DNA from: CG2-30-58-95 sp964618215
GTDB lineage: Bacteria; Chloroflexota; Anaerolineae; Anaerolineales; Villigracilaceae
Direction: 5' to 3'
Length of the DNA stretch: 64,000 bases
NCBI GenBank assembly: GCA_964618215.1
Contig: CAZTZE010000004.1
Span: 59,099-123,098, forward strand
Each line of letters starts with the position of its first letter. Position 1 is the first letter of the stretch. The notes under the pieces are model-generated. The model ran no database searches, had not been told where the DNA came from, and was given only the letters and a program-made list of their open reading frames with translations. Positions 1 through 8,612 of this stretch are shown in pieces. The position numbers and the translations under genes are program-made.

Positions 1-798
1 GACAGCGAGGAGACAATAACGTTCGATGGCCTCGGCCTGGACTTACTGGTTGTGGACGAGCACCACAATTACAAAAACCTGTATTTCCACACCCAAATGA
101 CCCGTATTGCCGGGCTGCCCAATGCGGACAGCCAGCGGGCGTTCGATATGTTCGTGAAGATCCGCTGGCTGCTGGAAAACGGCGGGAGAGTGGTCGGGGC
201 GACCGGTACGCCGGTGACAAACACGCTGGCGGAAGTGTACACGATGCAGCGGTTCTTCCAGATGGAAAGATTGGAAGAACTGGAAATCGCCCACTTCGAC
301 GCCTGGGCCAAGATGTTCGCCCTGGCCGAGCCGGGGCTGGAAATGACGCCGGACGGGGCGGGCTTCCGCATGAACACCCGCTTCAGGAAGTTCGTCAACC
401 TGCCCGAACTGCTGAAACTGTGGCAGGAGTTTGCCGACACCCAGATGATTGACGATGCCAGCGGAATCGAGCGGCCTGACCTGTATGGTAAAAAACCGGT
501 CAAGGTCGTTTTACCGGGCAGCCAGGAATTGCGGGATTATGTTCTCAGCCTGGCGGCACGGGCGGAGCGGGTGCGCAGCGGGTCGGTCGCGCCGGAGGAG
601 GACAATATGCTCAAAGTCACTGGCGATGGGCGCAAAGCTGCGCTCGACTTGAGTCTGGTGATCCCCGGCCCTGCGGACGCTCCCATGCCCAAAGTGGATA
701 CCCTGGCAGACATCGTTGCCCGCATCCATCGCGCCAGCGAACCCACCCGCGGCGCGCAAATCATTTTCTGCGACCTGGCGACCCCGAAAGCGAGATAG
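1..798 (+). CDS. SNF2-like helicase of conjugative-element type, N-terminal part (cut by window edge)
   Basis: The reading frame is open from base 1, so the gene starts outside the window. The translation carries a Walker B/motif II-like DEHH at about 55-66 followed by NYKNL, and further on GATGTPVTNTLAEVYTMQRF, matching helicase motif III of SNF2-type enzymes linked to large DNA methylases on conjugative elements. The frame stops with TAG at 796-798 right after a segment reading IFCDLATPKAR, where intact relatives continue into the second RecA-like domain. That domain is found in the next frame from 1021, so one ancestral gene has been split by about 220 bp. The role, DNA unwinding or remodelling tied to element DNA modification, is inferred from the family. 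Whether the two parts still work together is unknown. Confidence 0.75.
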   Translation, partial: DSEETITFDGLGLDLLVVDEHHNYKNLYFHTQMTRIAGLPNADSQRAFDMFVKIRWLLENGGRVVGATGTPVTNTLAEVYTMQRFFQMERLEELEIAHFDAWAKMFALAEPGLEMTPDGAGFRMNTRFRKFVNLPELLKLWQEFADTQMIDDASGIERPDLYGKKPVKVVLPGSQELRDYVLSLAARAERVRSGSVAPEEDNMLKVTGDGRKAALDLSLVIPGPADAPMPKVDTLADIVARIHRASEPTRGAQIIFCDLATPKAR

Positions 799-1020
799 TT
801 AAAACAACGAACCGCCGGGATGAGGGGGGCATCCCAGTCGGCTCGTTGAATTCAGTTTACAACGAACCGCCGGGTAAGTCAAGTGATTCTTCGACGAATG
901 TTTCGCGGCAGCGGCCAGGAACTTTCTCAAGGCCGGGCATGCGGTTTCGCGTGCCCGGCTTTCGTTATTGTGGCAGCCACAGGCTGCCATAAATGGCATG
1001 AATGCCATTTGGAGGTCAAC
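799..1020. repeat. Palindrome-rich insert splitting the helicase gene
   Basis: This stretch separates the two halves of the helicase and has no coding match to it. It contains a near-exact direct repeat, ACAACGAACCGCCGGG, at about 804-819 and 860-875. It also has two perfect palindromes: TGGCAGCC/GGCTGCCA at 971-989 and AAATGGCAT/ATGCCATTT at 991-1010. A GGAGG ribosome-binding site just after the second palindrome serves the downstream half. The composition suggests accumulated small palindromic repeats of the kind seen elsewhere in this backbone. Confidence 0.6.
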
Positions 1021-2568
1021 ATGGTAGTTCAAGACATAAGCACGGATGTTCAATGGATCGAGGTGGTCGAGACGTTGGAAGAACTCAATCTCACCACCAA
1101 CATCTACGCCGAGATCAAAAGGCGTCTGGTGGAGCGGGGAGTCAAACCAGAGGAGATCGCGTTTATCCACGACGCCCGCACACCCGAACAGCGGGCGGCA
1201 ATGTTCGAGGCGGTCAACGAAGGACGCATCCGCGTCCTCATCGGCTCGACCGAGAAGATGGGCACCGGCATGAATGCCCAGGAGCGGCTGATCGCTTTGC
1301 ACCACCTTGACGCCCCATGGCGTCCAACAGACATAGAACAGCGGCGCGGGCGGATGCTCCGCCAGGGCAACAAGCACCCCGAGGTGTTCGAGTTTGCGGA
1401 AGTCACCTCTGGGTCGTTCGACGGGTACGTCTGGCAGACGCTCGAAAACAAAGCCCAGTTCATTGCCCAGTTCATGCGCGGCACGGTCGCCGGGCGTGAA
1501 ACGGAGGATATTTCTGAGACGGTTCTGACGTTCTCGGAGATCAAGGCGCTGGCGTCGGGCAACCCCAGGGTCGTTGAAAAGGTGGTCATGGACAGCGAGA
1601 TTGCCAGGTTGGGCTATCTCCGTTCCGCGTGGCTGGATAACCGCCTGGCCATGCAGCGCCGCGCCAAGTTGCTATCTGCCGAGAAAGAGCGGCTGGAAGT
1701 GAGCATCGCAATATACACAGCCGCCTTGCAGACCCGTTCTGCACACGGAAGCATTTTTGTCATCCGCTTGCCTGCACAAGCAGGCTTGCAAAACAATGAT
1801 TACGCTGAACGGGAGGCGGCCGGCCGGCAGGTGAGGCGGCTGGTCAGCCAGGCGACCTACAGTATTCTGAAAAACAAATCTGGCAAGGAGGTGATCGGGA
1901 GCTACAAGGGATTCGACCTGGTAGTCACGGTCTCGTATAACGCCTTCAAGGGTGAACCGGTCCCCAGCCTGCTCGTAGACATCGGTGAGGGCGCGTTGCC
2001 CGTGCATGTCGGCGAGAGCGACCTGGGGATCATCCAGAGCATCGAGGCCCAGGTTCGTTCCCTCGATGACAAACTGGCCGGCGTGGAGAAGGCGGTGCGC
2101 CAGGCGGAGAACAACCTGACATCTATTCAGGTTGAGTTGGATCGGTCCTGGGAGTACGGGGATAAGTACCTGGAGTTGAAGCGCCAAGTGGAAATCCTGA
2201 ACGCCGAACTGCAGGAATCGGAGGTTGAAACGCCGGAAATATCCTTTGAGCGTCGAGCGGAGACAGAACAAAGCGACGACATCGACGCCGTAATCCGCCG
2301 CATCGAAGCCCTGCACGCCGATCCTGCTGTACTGGCGCGTTTTGAGCTTGATCTTTCGGATACCCCGCTCGAAATCTCGCCGGAGGCGCTTGCCGGCCTG
2401 GCGGACGAGATCGCCAAAAAGCAATTGCACCTGGCCTTTGGGCAGGCGGTCTTGCAGTCCCAACAGGCATCATGGGAGGAGTGGATCGAGCGGCACGGCG
2501 GTGTAGTGGCCGTAAAACCGCGACGGGCGGTTGTAAAGACGCCGAAAAGCCAGTTGTCCATGTTTTAA
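1021..2568 (+). CDS. SNF2-like helicase, C-terminal part
   Basis: This is a 515-residue product starting at ATG 1021, with a GGAGG site ideally spaced upstream. An in-frame extension to 883 is possible but reads through the palindromes. It contains the C-terminal helicase domain: EIAFIHDARTPEQRAAMFE, then GSTEKMGTGMNAQ, then PWRPTDIEQRRGRMLRQGN, which is helicase motif VI. A long coiled-coil C-terminal region follows, typical of the methylase-associated helicases on conjugative elements. An in-frame palindrome, GCCTGC/GCAGGC at 1770-1785, adds residues in a variable loop. The upstream half ends at 798, so this is a split gene that may be translated separately. Confidence 0.8.
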   Translation: MVVQDISTDVQWIEVVETLEELNLTTNIYAEIKRRLVERGVKPEEIAFIHDARTPEQRAAMFEAVNEGRIRVLIGSTEKMGTGMNAQERLIALHHLDAPWRPTDIEQRRGRMLRQGNKHPEVFEFAEVTSGSFDGYVWQTLENKAQFIAQFMRGTVAGRETEDISETVLTFSEIKALASGNPRVVEKVVMDSEIARLGYLRSAWLDNRLAMQRRAKLLSAEKERLEVSIAIYTAALQTRSAHGSIFVIRLPAQAGLQNNDYAEREAAGRQVRRLVSQATYSILKNKSGKEVIGSYKGFDLVVTVSYNAFKGEPVPSLLVDIGEGALPVHVGESDLGIIQSIEAQVRSLDDKLAGVEKAVRQAENNLTSIQVELDRSWEYGDKYLELKRQVEILNAELQESEVETPEISFERRAETEQSDDIDAVIRRIEALHADPAVLARFELDLSDTPLEISPEALAGLADEIAKKQLHLAFGQAVLQSQQASWEEWIERHGGVVAVKPRRAVVKTPKSQLSMF

Positions 2569-2585
2569 CGAAAAAGGAGAAAAAT

Positions 2586-2849
2586 ATGATCGAAATCGGA
2601 GATCCAATCGAACTCCGCTGCGGACGCGGCACAAAGAAAGACCCGCATCGTTGGTGGCCGGCGTATGCCGGTCGGTGTACGCCGGCCAAGTTGTACTATC
2701 GCACGACGCCGGACGGTCCCGACTGTGGCCCATTACGCCTGAACGCCGAGGGCGTAATTTGGCGTCGCCGGGCGTCGGAGATCGCGGAAGACGCGCACCT
2801 CGAAGAACTGTACGAGATGTGCGTTTCTGAATGCGATTGGGACGCCTGA
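2586..2849 (+). CDS. Small conserved element protein, function unknown
   Basis: An 87-residue protein starts at ATG 2586, preceded by AAAAAGGAG at good spacing and 17 bp after the helicase stop, so it is probably in the same operon. It is polar and rich in Trp, Arg and acidic residues (RRRASEIAEDAHLEELYEM near the C terminus). It has no signal peptide or membrane segment. The stretch WPAYAGRCTPAK is encoded by a perfect 10-bp inverted repeat at 2656-2687, which looks like an in-frame inserted palindrome. I do not recognise the family. Its position between helicase and methyltransferase suggests an accessory role in element DNA metabolism, which is inference only. Confidence 0.65.
   Translation: MIEIGDPIELRCGRGTKKDPHRWWPAYAGRCTPAKLYYRTTPDGPDCGPLRLNAEGVIWRRRASEIAEDAHLEELYEMCVSECDWDA
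2656..2687. repeat. In-frame palindrome inside small CDS
   Basis: GGCCGGCGTA and TACGCCGGCC are perfect 10-bp arms around a 12-base loop. The element keeps the host reading frame open and adds about eleven residues. Confidence 0.7.
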
Positions 2850-2889
2850 TTTGTAGGAGGCGGTTAGCGTCCTTCGGCGGCTGTTCCAA

Positions 2890-2938
2890 CACCGTTCGTG
2901 CCGCGAACAACGGCGGCACGCCGGTGCGAGACGGCAGG
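2890..2938. repeat. 49-bp GC-rich repeat, copy 1
   Basis: This matches 41311-41359 over 49 bases with a single mismatch. It contains the short inverted repeat GTTCG/CGAAC and a GGCGGCACGCCGG core. It lies between two genes here, but inside a reading frame in the other copy. Confidence 0.75.
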
Positions 2939-3033
2939 GAGGGCTAATGCCCTCCCTGAATATTTAACTTGCGCCTGCCGCCCGCCTACCCACAAGGGAG
3001 TCCGGGGTGCAGGTGAACGAAACGGAGGTTTTT

Positions 3034-4299
3034 ATGTCTAACAATATCCTGGCCGCCGATCTCTTTTGCGGCGCTGGCGGCACGTCAACCGGCCTGTTGT
3101 TGGCGGTCGAACGGTTGGGTCTGAGCGTGGAACTCCTGGCGATCAATCACTCGGAGATCGCCATTGCCACCCATAGCGCCAACCACCCCCACGCCGTGCA
3201 TTTGTGTGAGAACCTGGACGGGGTGGACCCGCGCAAGGTTGTCCCCGGCGGACGGCTCGACCTGCTGGTGGCATCGCCTGAATGCACTCACCACAGCAAG
3301 GCTCGCGGCGGGAAGCCACGCAGCGATCAGTCCCGCGCTTCGGCCTGGCATGTGCTCAGGTGGGCGGAAGCGCTCTACGTAGAGAGCATACTGATCGAGA
3401 ATGTAGAGGAGTTCAAAACCTGGTGTCCGCTGGACGAGAACGGGCAGCCGATTGAGCGGCTCAAAGGCAAGACCTACCTGGCCTTCCTGGTTGCCCTGCG
3501 CTCGCTGGGTTACCACGTCTCCGAGCGGGTGCTGTGCTGCGCTGACTACGGCGACCCGACTACCCGCCGCCGGCTGTTCATCCTGGCGCGCAAGGGGAAG
3601 CGGGTGCGCTGGCCCGTTCCCGCCTACTCGAAAGACGGCGGTGAGACAATGTTCGGAAAAGCCCGGCAGTGGCGCGCGGCGCGGGAGATCATTGACTGGT
3701 CTATCCCAGGCCAGTCTATCTTTGAGCGCAAGAAGCCGCTCTCGCCGAACACCATCCGGCGCATCGAGGCGGGCCTGCGCAAGTTCTGCGGGCTGCCGTT
3801 CGTCATCGGCCAACAGAGCGGCGCTGCTCCCCGGTCAATAGATCATCCCGTGCCGACCATCGCGGCAGCCGGGGCGATCTCGCTCGTCAAGCCGTTCGTA
3901 GTCGCCGTCAACTATGGATCTCACAATGACCACACATGCACACATAGCCTGGAAAAGCCGTTCCCAACGGTGACCGGCGCGGATGTTTGGGGGCTGGCCG
4001 AGCCATTCATAGTCGAGTACCACGGCACTGGCGGCGCTTGCTCAGTGGATGCTCCTCTAAGCACCCAGACCACAAAAGACCGCTTCGGGTTGGCGCAGCC
4101 GCAGGTGATCGATGCGGGCGGTCAGAAATACCTGCTCGACATCCGCTTTCGGATGTTGCAGCCGCACGAGTTGGCCGCCGCGATGTCTTTCCCGAAGGAC
4201 TACCGCTTCGCGGGCAACCGAGAAGAAAAAGTGAAGCAAATCGGCAACGCCGTACCGGTCTTGACTGCCGCGGCGTTGTGCGAGGCGCTGTTAAGATAA
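3034..4299 (+). CDS. DNA cytosine-5 methyltransferase
   Basis: This 421-residue enzyme transfers a methyl group from SAM to C5 of cytosine. ATG 3034 is chosen over GTG 3007 because CGGAGG lies just ahead of it. Motif I is DLFCGAGGTSTG at 10-20. Motif IV is SPECTHHS with the catalytic Cys at about 84, a PEC variant of the usual PPC. Motif VI is ENVEEF, motif VIII RRRLFILA, and motif X IGNAVP near the C terminus. The variable region between VIII and IX holds the target recognition. The PEC form is one I associate with phage and conjugative-element enzymes. No restriction partner is adjacent, so it is probably an orphan or anti-restriction methylase of the backbone. Confidence 0.9.
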   Translation: MSNNILAADLFCGAGGTSTGLLLAVERLGLSVELLAINHSEIAIATHSANHPHAVHLCENLDGVDPRKVVPGGRLDLLVASPECTHHSKARGGKPRSDQSRASAWHVLRWAEALYVESILIENVEEFKTWCPLDENGQPIERLKGKTYLAFLVALRSLGYHVSERVLCCADYGDPTTRRRLFILARKGKRVRWPVPAYSKDGGETMFGKARQWRAAREIIDWSIPGQSIFERKKPLSPNTIRRIEAGLRKFCGLPFVIGQQSGAAPRSIDHPVPTIAAAGAISLVKPFVVAVNYGSHNDHTCTHSLEKPFPTVTGADVWGLAEPFIVEYHGTGGACSVDAPLSTQTTKDRFGLAQPQVIDAGGQKYLLDIRFRMLQPHELAAAMSFPKDYRFAGNREEKVKQIGNAVPVLTAAALCEALLR

Positions 4300-4323
4300 T
4301 CACCAAAAAGGATAAAAACAAAC

Positions 4324-5265
4324 ATGACTACGACTCGGCCTTCCATGCTAACGTCCTCGGTGATTTCCTTCCCGGAACGCGGCCCGGACGAACGCAGCAA
4401 TTATGGTAGGTGACTGCCCTGCCATTACCGAGGAAACACGTCCGGGAAGGTCGTGGAGGCCTTCCTGAGGATGTGTCACCGCGACCCGCAGGGATTGTTC
4501 GTGGACCCGTGCGAAGGCGGCGGAACGTCCCGCGACCTGGCTGCCCGCCTCGGCATCCGTTACACGGGCTTCGACTTGAACAACGGCTTTGACCTCACTG
4601 CGCACGATCTGATGCAGGCGCTCAACGGCGAGCGTCCTATCACAGCCTTTGTCCATTTGCCGTATTGGTCCATGGTGATCTATAGCCAGAATCCCCGCGA
4701 TCTTTGTAACGCACCCACTTTGGAAGCGTTCCTGGAACGCGGCTAGGCGGCGGCGATGAACGTGTACGACGCCCTGCGACCAGGCGGCTTCTACGCCTTC
4801 CTGATGGGCAATCTGCGGCGCAAAGGTGAATACTACCCGTTGGCTGCCATGTTCGAGATATTCCTGCCCGGAAAACTACGGGAGGAGATTGTCAAAGTCC
4901 AACACAACACCTGGTCTGGGCGGCAGCAGTACGCCGGCGCGGGCATCTCTTTCGTGCCCATCGAACACGAGAAGCTGCTGATCTACGAGAAGGCAGCCGC
5001 GAAGTTTATGCTCGATGTCGCCATCGAGAAAAGCCTGCTTCTCGTCGCCATCAAAGATGGCACATGGCGTAATCTCATCCGGCGCACGCTGGTGCGCGCT
5101 GGTGACCCGCTCACGCTTCAGCAAATCTATGAGCGGGTTGAAGATTCCGAACGCGCCAGGAACAACCCGCATTGGCGTGAGAAAGTTCGCCAAGTCGTGC
5201 GGGCGCACCCGGGCGAGTTCGAATGCCTGGAGCGCGGGATGTATGCGCTGGCGGCGCGAGAATAA
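4324..5265 (+). pseudogene. SAM-dependent amino-DNA methyltransferase, interrupted by two in-frame stops
   Basis: A single frame from ATG 4324 reads SVISFPERGPDERSNYGR, meets TGA at 4411-4413, continues as CHYRGNTSGKVVEAFLRMC, meets TAG at 4744-4746, and continues to 5265. The segment DPCEGGGTSRDLA is a SAM-binding motif I. LPYWSM sits where the DPPY-type catalytic motif of N6-adenine/N4-cytosine methylases is expected. LRPGGFYAFLMGNLR fits the following strands. Both stops are substitutions in an otherwise open frame, so this is a recent pseudogene or a gene read through at stops. A shorter product from 4453 or 4756 would lack essential parts. Confidence 0.75.
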
Positions 5266-5283
5266 CCCCATACGCCCCGCTGT

Positions 5284-5317
5284 AAAAAAAGCCCCGGTGA
5301 AAGCCCGGGCTTTTTTT
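5284..5317 (+). terminator. Rho-independent terminator after the methyltransferase
   Basis: AAAAAAAGCCCCGG and CCCGGGCTTTTTTT form a long stem with a short loop, ending in seven T. It sits 19 bp after the methyltransferase stop codon. Confidence 0.85.
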
Positions 5318-5325
5318 GTTTAACG
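5312..5325. repeat. 14-bp direct repeat at left edge of the tniQ region
   Basis: TTTTTTGTTTAACG occurs here and again at 20211-20224. The two copies bracket the whole repeat/tniQ/transposon block. It may be a target or attachment duplication, or a chance match of T-rich terminator tails. Confidence 0.4.
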
Positions 5326-5332
5326 ATGTAAG

Positions 5333-5680
5333 ATTTCACAGTTTTTGAGACTGGCAGGGGAGAAACGGGCCTAATTTCAAAGTTTATGAGACTGGTGTTT
5401 CACATATTTTGAGACTGGTTCGAAACTATTTCAGATATTTTGAGACTGGTTTTGACCCCACCGGGAGCGTATTTCACAGTTTTTGAGACTGGATTAACGA
5501 AGAACAACGGCTGACTTGGAGTGTTTGCCCAGTCAGCCGTTGCACTTGTCTTAACCAGTCTCAAAATCTACGAAATATTCCGCCGCGTTGAGCCAGTCTC
5601 AAAAACTTTGTAATACCAGTCTCAAATTCTGTGAAATACAGTCTCACGCTCTGTGAAATGAGTCTCAACAACTGTGAAAT
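5333..5680. repeat. Inverted array of ten 22-bp transposon-end-like repeats
   Basis: Five units of consensus ATTTCACAGTTTTTGAGACTGG run forward at 5333, 5374, 5397, 5428 and 5471. Five run in the opposite orientation at about 5555, 5593, 5616, 5639 and 5661. Between the two sets is a hairpin, AACGGCTGACT and AGTCAGCCGTT, with no gene. Multiple 20-22-bp sites in inverted halves resemble the transposase-binding sites at the ends of Tn7/Tn402-type elements. The block may therefore be a gene-less miniature element with both ends brought together. Irregular spacing and inversion argue against CRISPR. Confidence 0.7.
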
Positions 5681-5685
5681 GTAAG

Positions 5686-5800
5686 GTCTCATATATATTG
5701 AGACTGGAAGGGGCAAAAAGCCGGTTTGTCTCAGATATATTGAGACTGAGTCTCACATATATTGAGAAAAACCGAAGATTTGATTATATATATTGAGACA
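5686..5800. repeat. Palindromic repeats, left flank of tniQ
   Basis: Units of the form GTCTCANATATATTGAGAC lie at 5686-5704 and 5728-5746, with partial units at 5750-5766 and about 5783-5800. The same palindrome is found three times at 20143-20202, after tniQ. They share TGAGACTGG with the neighbouring 22-bp repeats. They are probable end or operator sites of the tniQ module. Confidence 0.7.
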
Positions 5801-5885
5801 AACCCAAAAGTGCCACAATTCGTGCATCATGAATATATGGTGACTGCTCAGGCATTGAAACTGTACTATTGTAAAAGCATAACTA

Positions 5886-7451
5886 GCTCGACAATGTTAG
5901 ATTAGGTTTGGCCGCTCTGGCTGCGTTGAGCTTTCAGGCGACAACGAGTAGAACGGGAGCGTTTGACCAGATGTTTGACGACCAAACGAGTGGCTTGTTC
6001 TTGCGACAATTGGGGCAAAGGCATCACGGCCTGCAACAACTCGCGCACATTGGCGACAGACAGCGTGGGCAAAACTTCGAGTTCCATTTGTTGAGTCAAT
6101 TGCGGGTTCCGGGGATACGCATTGGCCCAATCGTACTTGGTTTGAGCGATGAACCAGGTTGCCAGGATGGTCAATGCCAGGTGATGTTCCCAGGCGCGGA
6201 CTTTTGGGCCTGAAATTCGTCCCAACCGGTTCCGGATTTGGCGTCCTGGTTGGAGCGTTCGACGAAATGGCGGACGCACTTCAGCCAGGCCAGGCGTTCG
6301 TGAGAGGTATCGGCGGGGGCGTTGCTCAAGGCATAGGTATACCGTTTGCCGTACTCATGCCGGATAACCAGCCATTCTTCAGCCAGTTCGCCATCCCGGA
6401 TCGTCCACACCCGGCGCATGGCAAACGGGTCATCCAATACGCCTCGTTCAGTGGAGCGAACCTGAAAACGCCGAAAGTGTGTGTCGGAGAGCGAGACGAT
6501 TTGCCGGACTTCGACCGGTTTCTCGTCACTCAAGACTTGCGAGCGAGTGAATGGGCGTCCGGGCTTTTCCGGGTCAGGCGGGGGCACCCCGAAATCGGGT
6601 TTGGTCAGGTAAACCTGAGTATCTTCCGGTATTTCAGCCATGTAGAGAATGCCCGCCTGATCCATCTGGCGACGCAACCAACCGCTTCACCCATACAGGT
6701 CGTCGCAAGCAACCGCTTCAAAAGGCACTTTCGCCCGTTGGATCATCCGCCAACCCAACTCGATCTTGGTCGCAAACTCGCGTTCCGCGGGCACGCCCAC
6801 CCGCCGACGTTCATCAGCCATCTCAGGCGTGAACCAGTGTTTCTGCAGATACAACTCACCATCCACCCAGGTCCACACCGGCGCTTTGTAGTAAGCCAAA
6901 AACACCCCCACCTGGCTCATCTCGACTTTCCCCAAGCGCCCGTTGTGCTGCCGCCCTGCTCCGACGCTCTTCTCACCGGCTTTTTCTTCCGCAATTTCGT
7001 CCAACAGCAACACCCCGCCCTGCTCCAATCCCGGCGTACTCGCAATCTCTTGCTGCACTTGCTGGATTGGCGGCTGCGCTGCCCACGGCGAATCGGACAT
7101 GAACTGCTGCAGGTTCTGCCCATCCCCTTCAGGGTCGATGACACGCCGGTCAATATTGGCAAAGTTGCGTCCTGCTTTCATCAACAAAAGCCCTCGCAGA
7201 TACGTCCACGCATGCCCAGCGCCGTCGCGGGTCTTGGTCTTGAAGTTGCCACGAAACCGTTCCCAGAAACTCTGCAAACGGTTTCCCAAATCGGCAATCG
7301 CTTCCGCCGGACGTCCCCAACGGTTGGGATCACAAATATCTCTCGTCGTTTCGTCATTCATCGGTATCATCATCCTTTCACAAAGATTGGGATGGATGAT
7401 AACCAATGCCACAAAGTTTAGAACCATTGAGCTAATCTAACATTGTCGAGC
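5886..7451. mobile_element. IS701-type insertion sequence, degraded
   Basis: Terminal inverted repeats are GCTCGACAATGTTAGATTA at 5886 and its complement ending at 7451. The flanks read ...CTA on the left and (C)TAC on the right, giving an imperfect CTAG/CTAC target duplication if the ends are taken one base in. The transposase gene lies on the minus strand and is broken. It sits inside tniQ. Confidence 0.85.
5902..7427 (-). pseudogene. IS701-family DDE transposase, broken
   Basis: Reading leftward from 7427, the frame gives the IS701 features SDSPW, DEIAEEK, SVGAGRQHNGRLGKVE and SQVGVFLAYY. It hits a stop at 6684-6686 after DDLYG, resumes in the same frame to about 6171, then needs a shift into the frame ending at 5902 (KVRAWEHHLALTILATWFI). 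One stop and one frameshift make it inactive. Long frames on the plus strand across the same bases are shadows. Confidence 0.85.
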
Positions 7452-8612
7452 TACTCACTCTCTGTCCGGTTTGTTCAGTTGGGAGCCAGTTGACTTGGCA
7501 AATGGGATTCCTTTCTGGATTTCGCCCCCTGTGTTCGGTTCAGTGCATTTTGCCGAGGCTTCCCACTTCTGTCCATGCTGCTTGAATGACGGTGCTTACC
7601 ATCGCCTAGCTTGGAGAGCGGTACCGATGGGGGTCTGTCTTGTTCATGATTGCTTATTGGCTGATGCTTGTCCGCATTGCAATTCTCCAATCTCAATTCG
7701 AGATATTGTTCTGCTGCGTTGCCCGCGCTGCCGGTTTGATTTACGCCAAGCAACCACTCCACAAAACAAAGTATGGGAACACACAGCTCAGGAAACGCTG
7801 TGGATTTGGTTGACCGGCGAATCTACACTTGACTACAACAATATGGGGTGGCCCAATCACTCATCGCCAGTATTGTGTAACCTGGCTGAAGGGTTGGCAA
7901 AGGCAATGTTGGTTTTCCTAGAACGTTTTCCGCCCCATTTATTTGCCCCACCCGCTCCTCTGAGAGTCCAAAATAGCCGTATTGCATTAAACCATCTCCG
8001 CCCAGCGGAGATTTGCTGGGCCTACATTTCAGCTTTGAAATGGATGGTTGATTGGCCGGAAGGTTTCCGTGAATTTCTCCACCACTGTGCTCCGCAGCCT
8101 GGCTCCACTCTGGAAGGGAAGTTAGGCTTTTTCTATTCACCTTGGATATGCAAGCGATGGAACAATGAAACATTCAGGTTTATTCGAGACGCATTTGACA
8201 CTTTTCGCTCAGACCGCATTTGGTTCATTCAAGGAAAACCCAAACGAGATGCGCCGATTGAACACGCCTTGGCTTATGCTAATCTGAAAGAAGCTGCCCA
8301 AATTCTGCAAATACCCAAAAGTGTGGTGCATCGTATGGGACAGATAGGTCTGATCCAAGAAGTGGCACATTCCTTCGATGCTTTCTTCTTGCGCAGGGAT
8401 TTGCGAGCAGTGAAAAGCTGCTGGAGTGAGTCGCTTTCTGTGGAAGAAGCTGCAGAATGGCTGGGTGTGGCCTCGGAAATTGTGCTGAACTTGTCCAAAG
8501 AGAAAGCCTTGAAAGTTGAACGCAACCCTGAGCAAACTGAAAGAGTGGGCGTTTTCTTTAACCGGAATGCGGTAGCCCGGCTACTGGAACGGGTGAATTT
8601 TCGAACAATAAA

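Noticed and set aside
5333..5800. CRISPR array
   Set aside because: Units are about 20 bp, irregularly spaced, degenerate, in two orientations, with no cas genes and no uniform spacers.
6159..7421. 420-codon plus-strand frame in the IS701-type element
   Set aside because: Its sequence is low-complexity shadow of the transposase on the minus strand, which shows family motifs.
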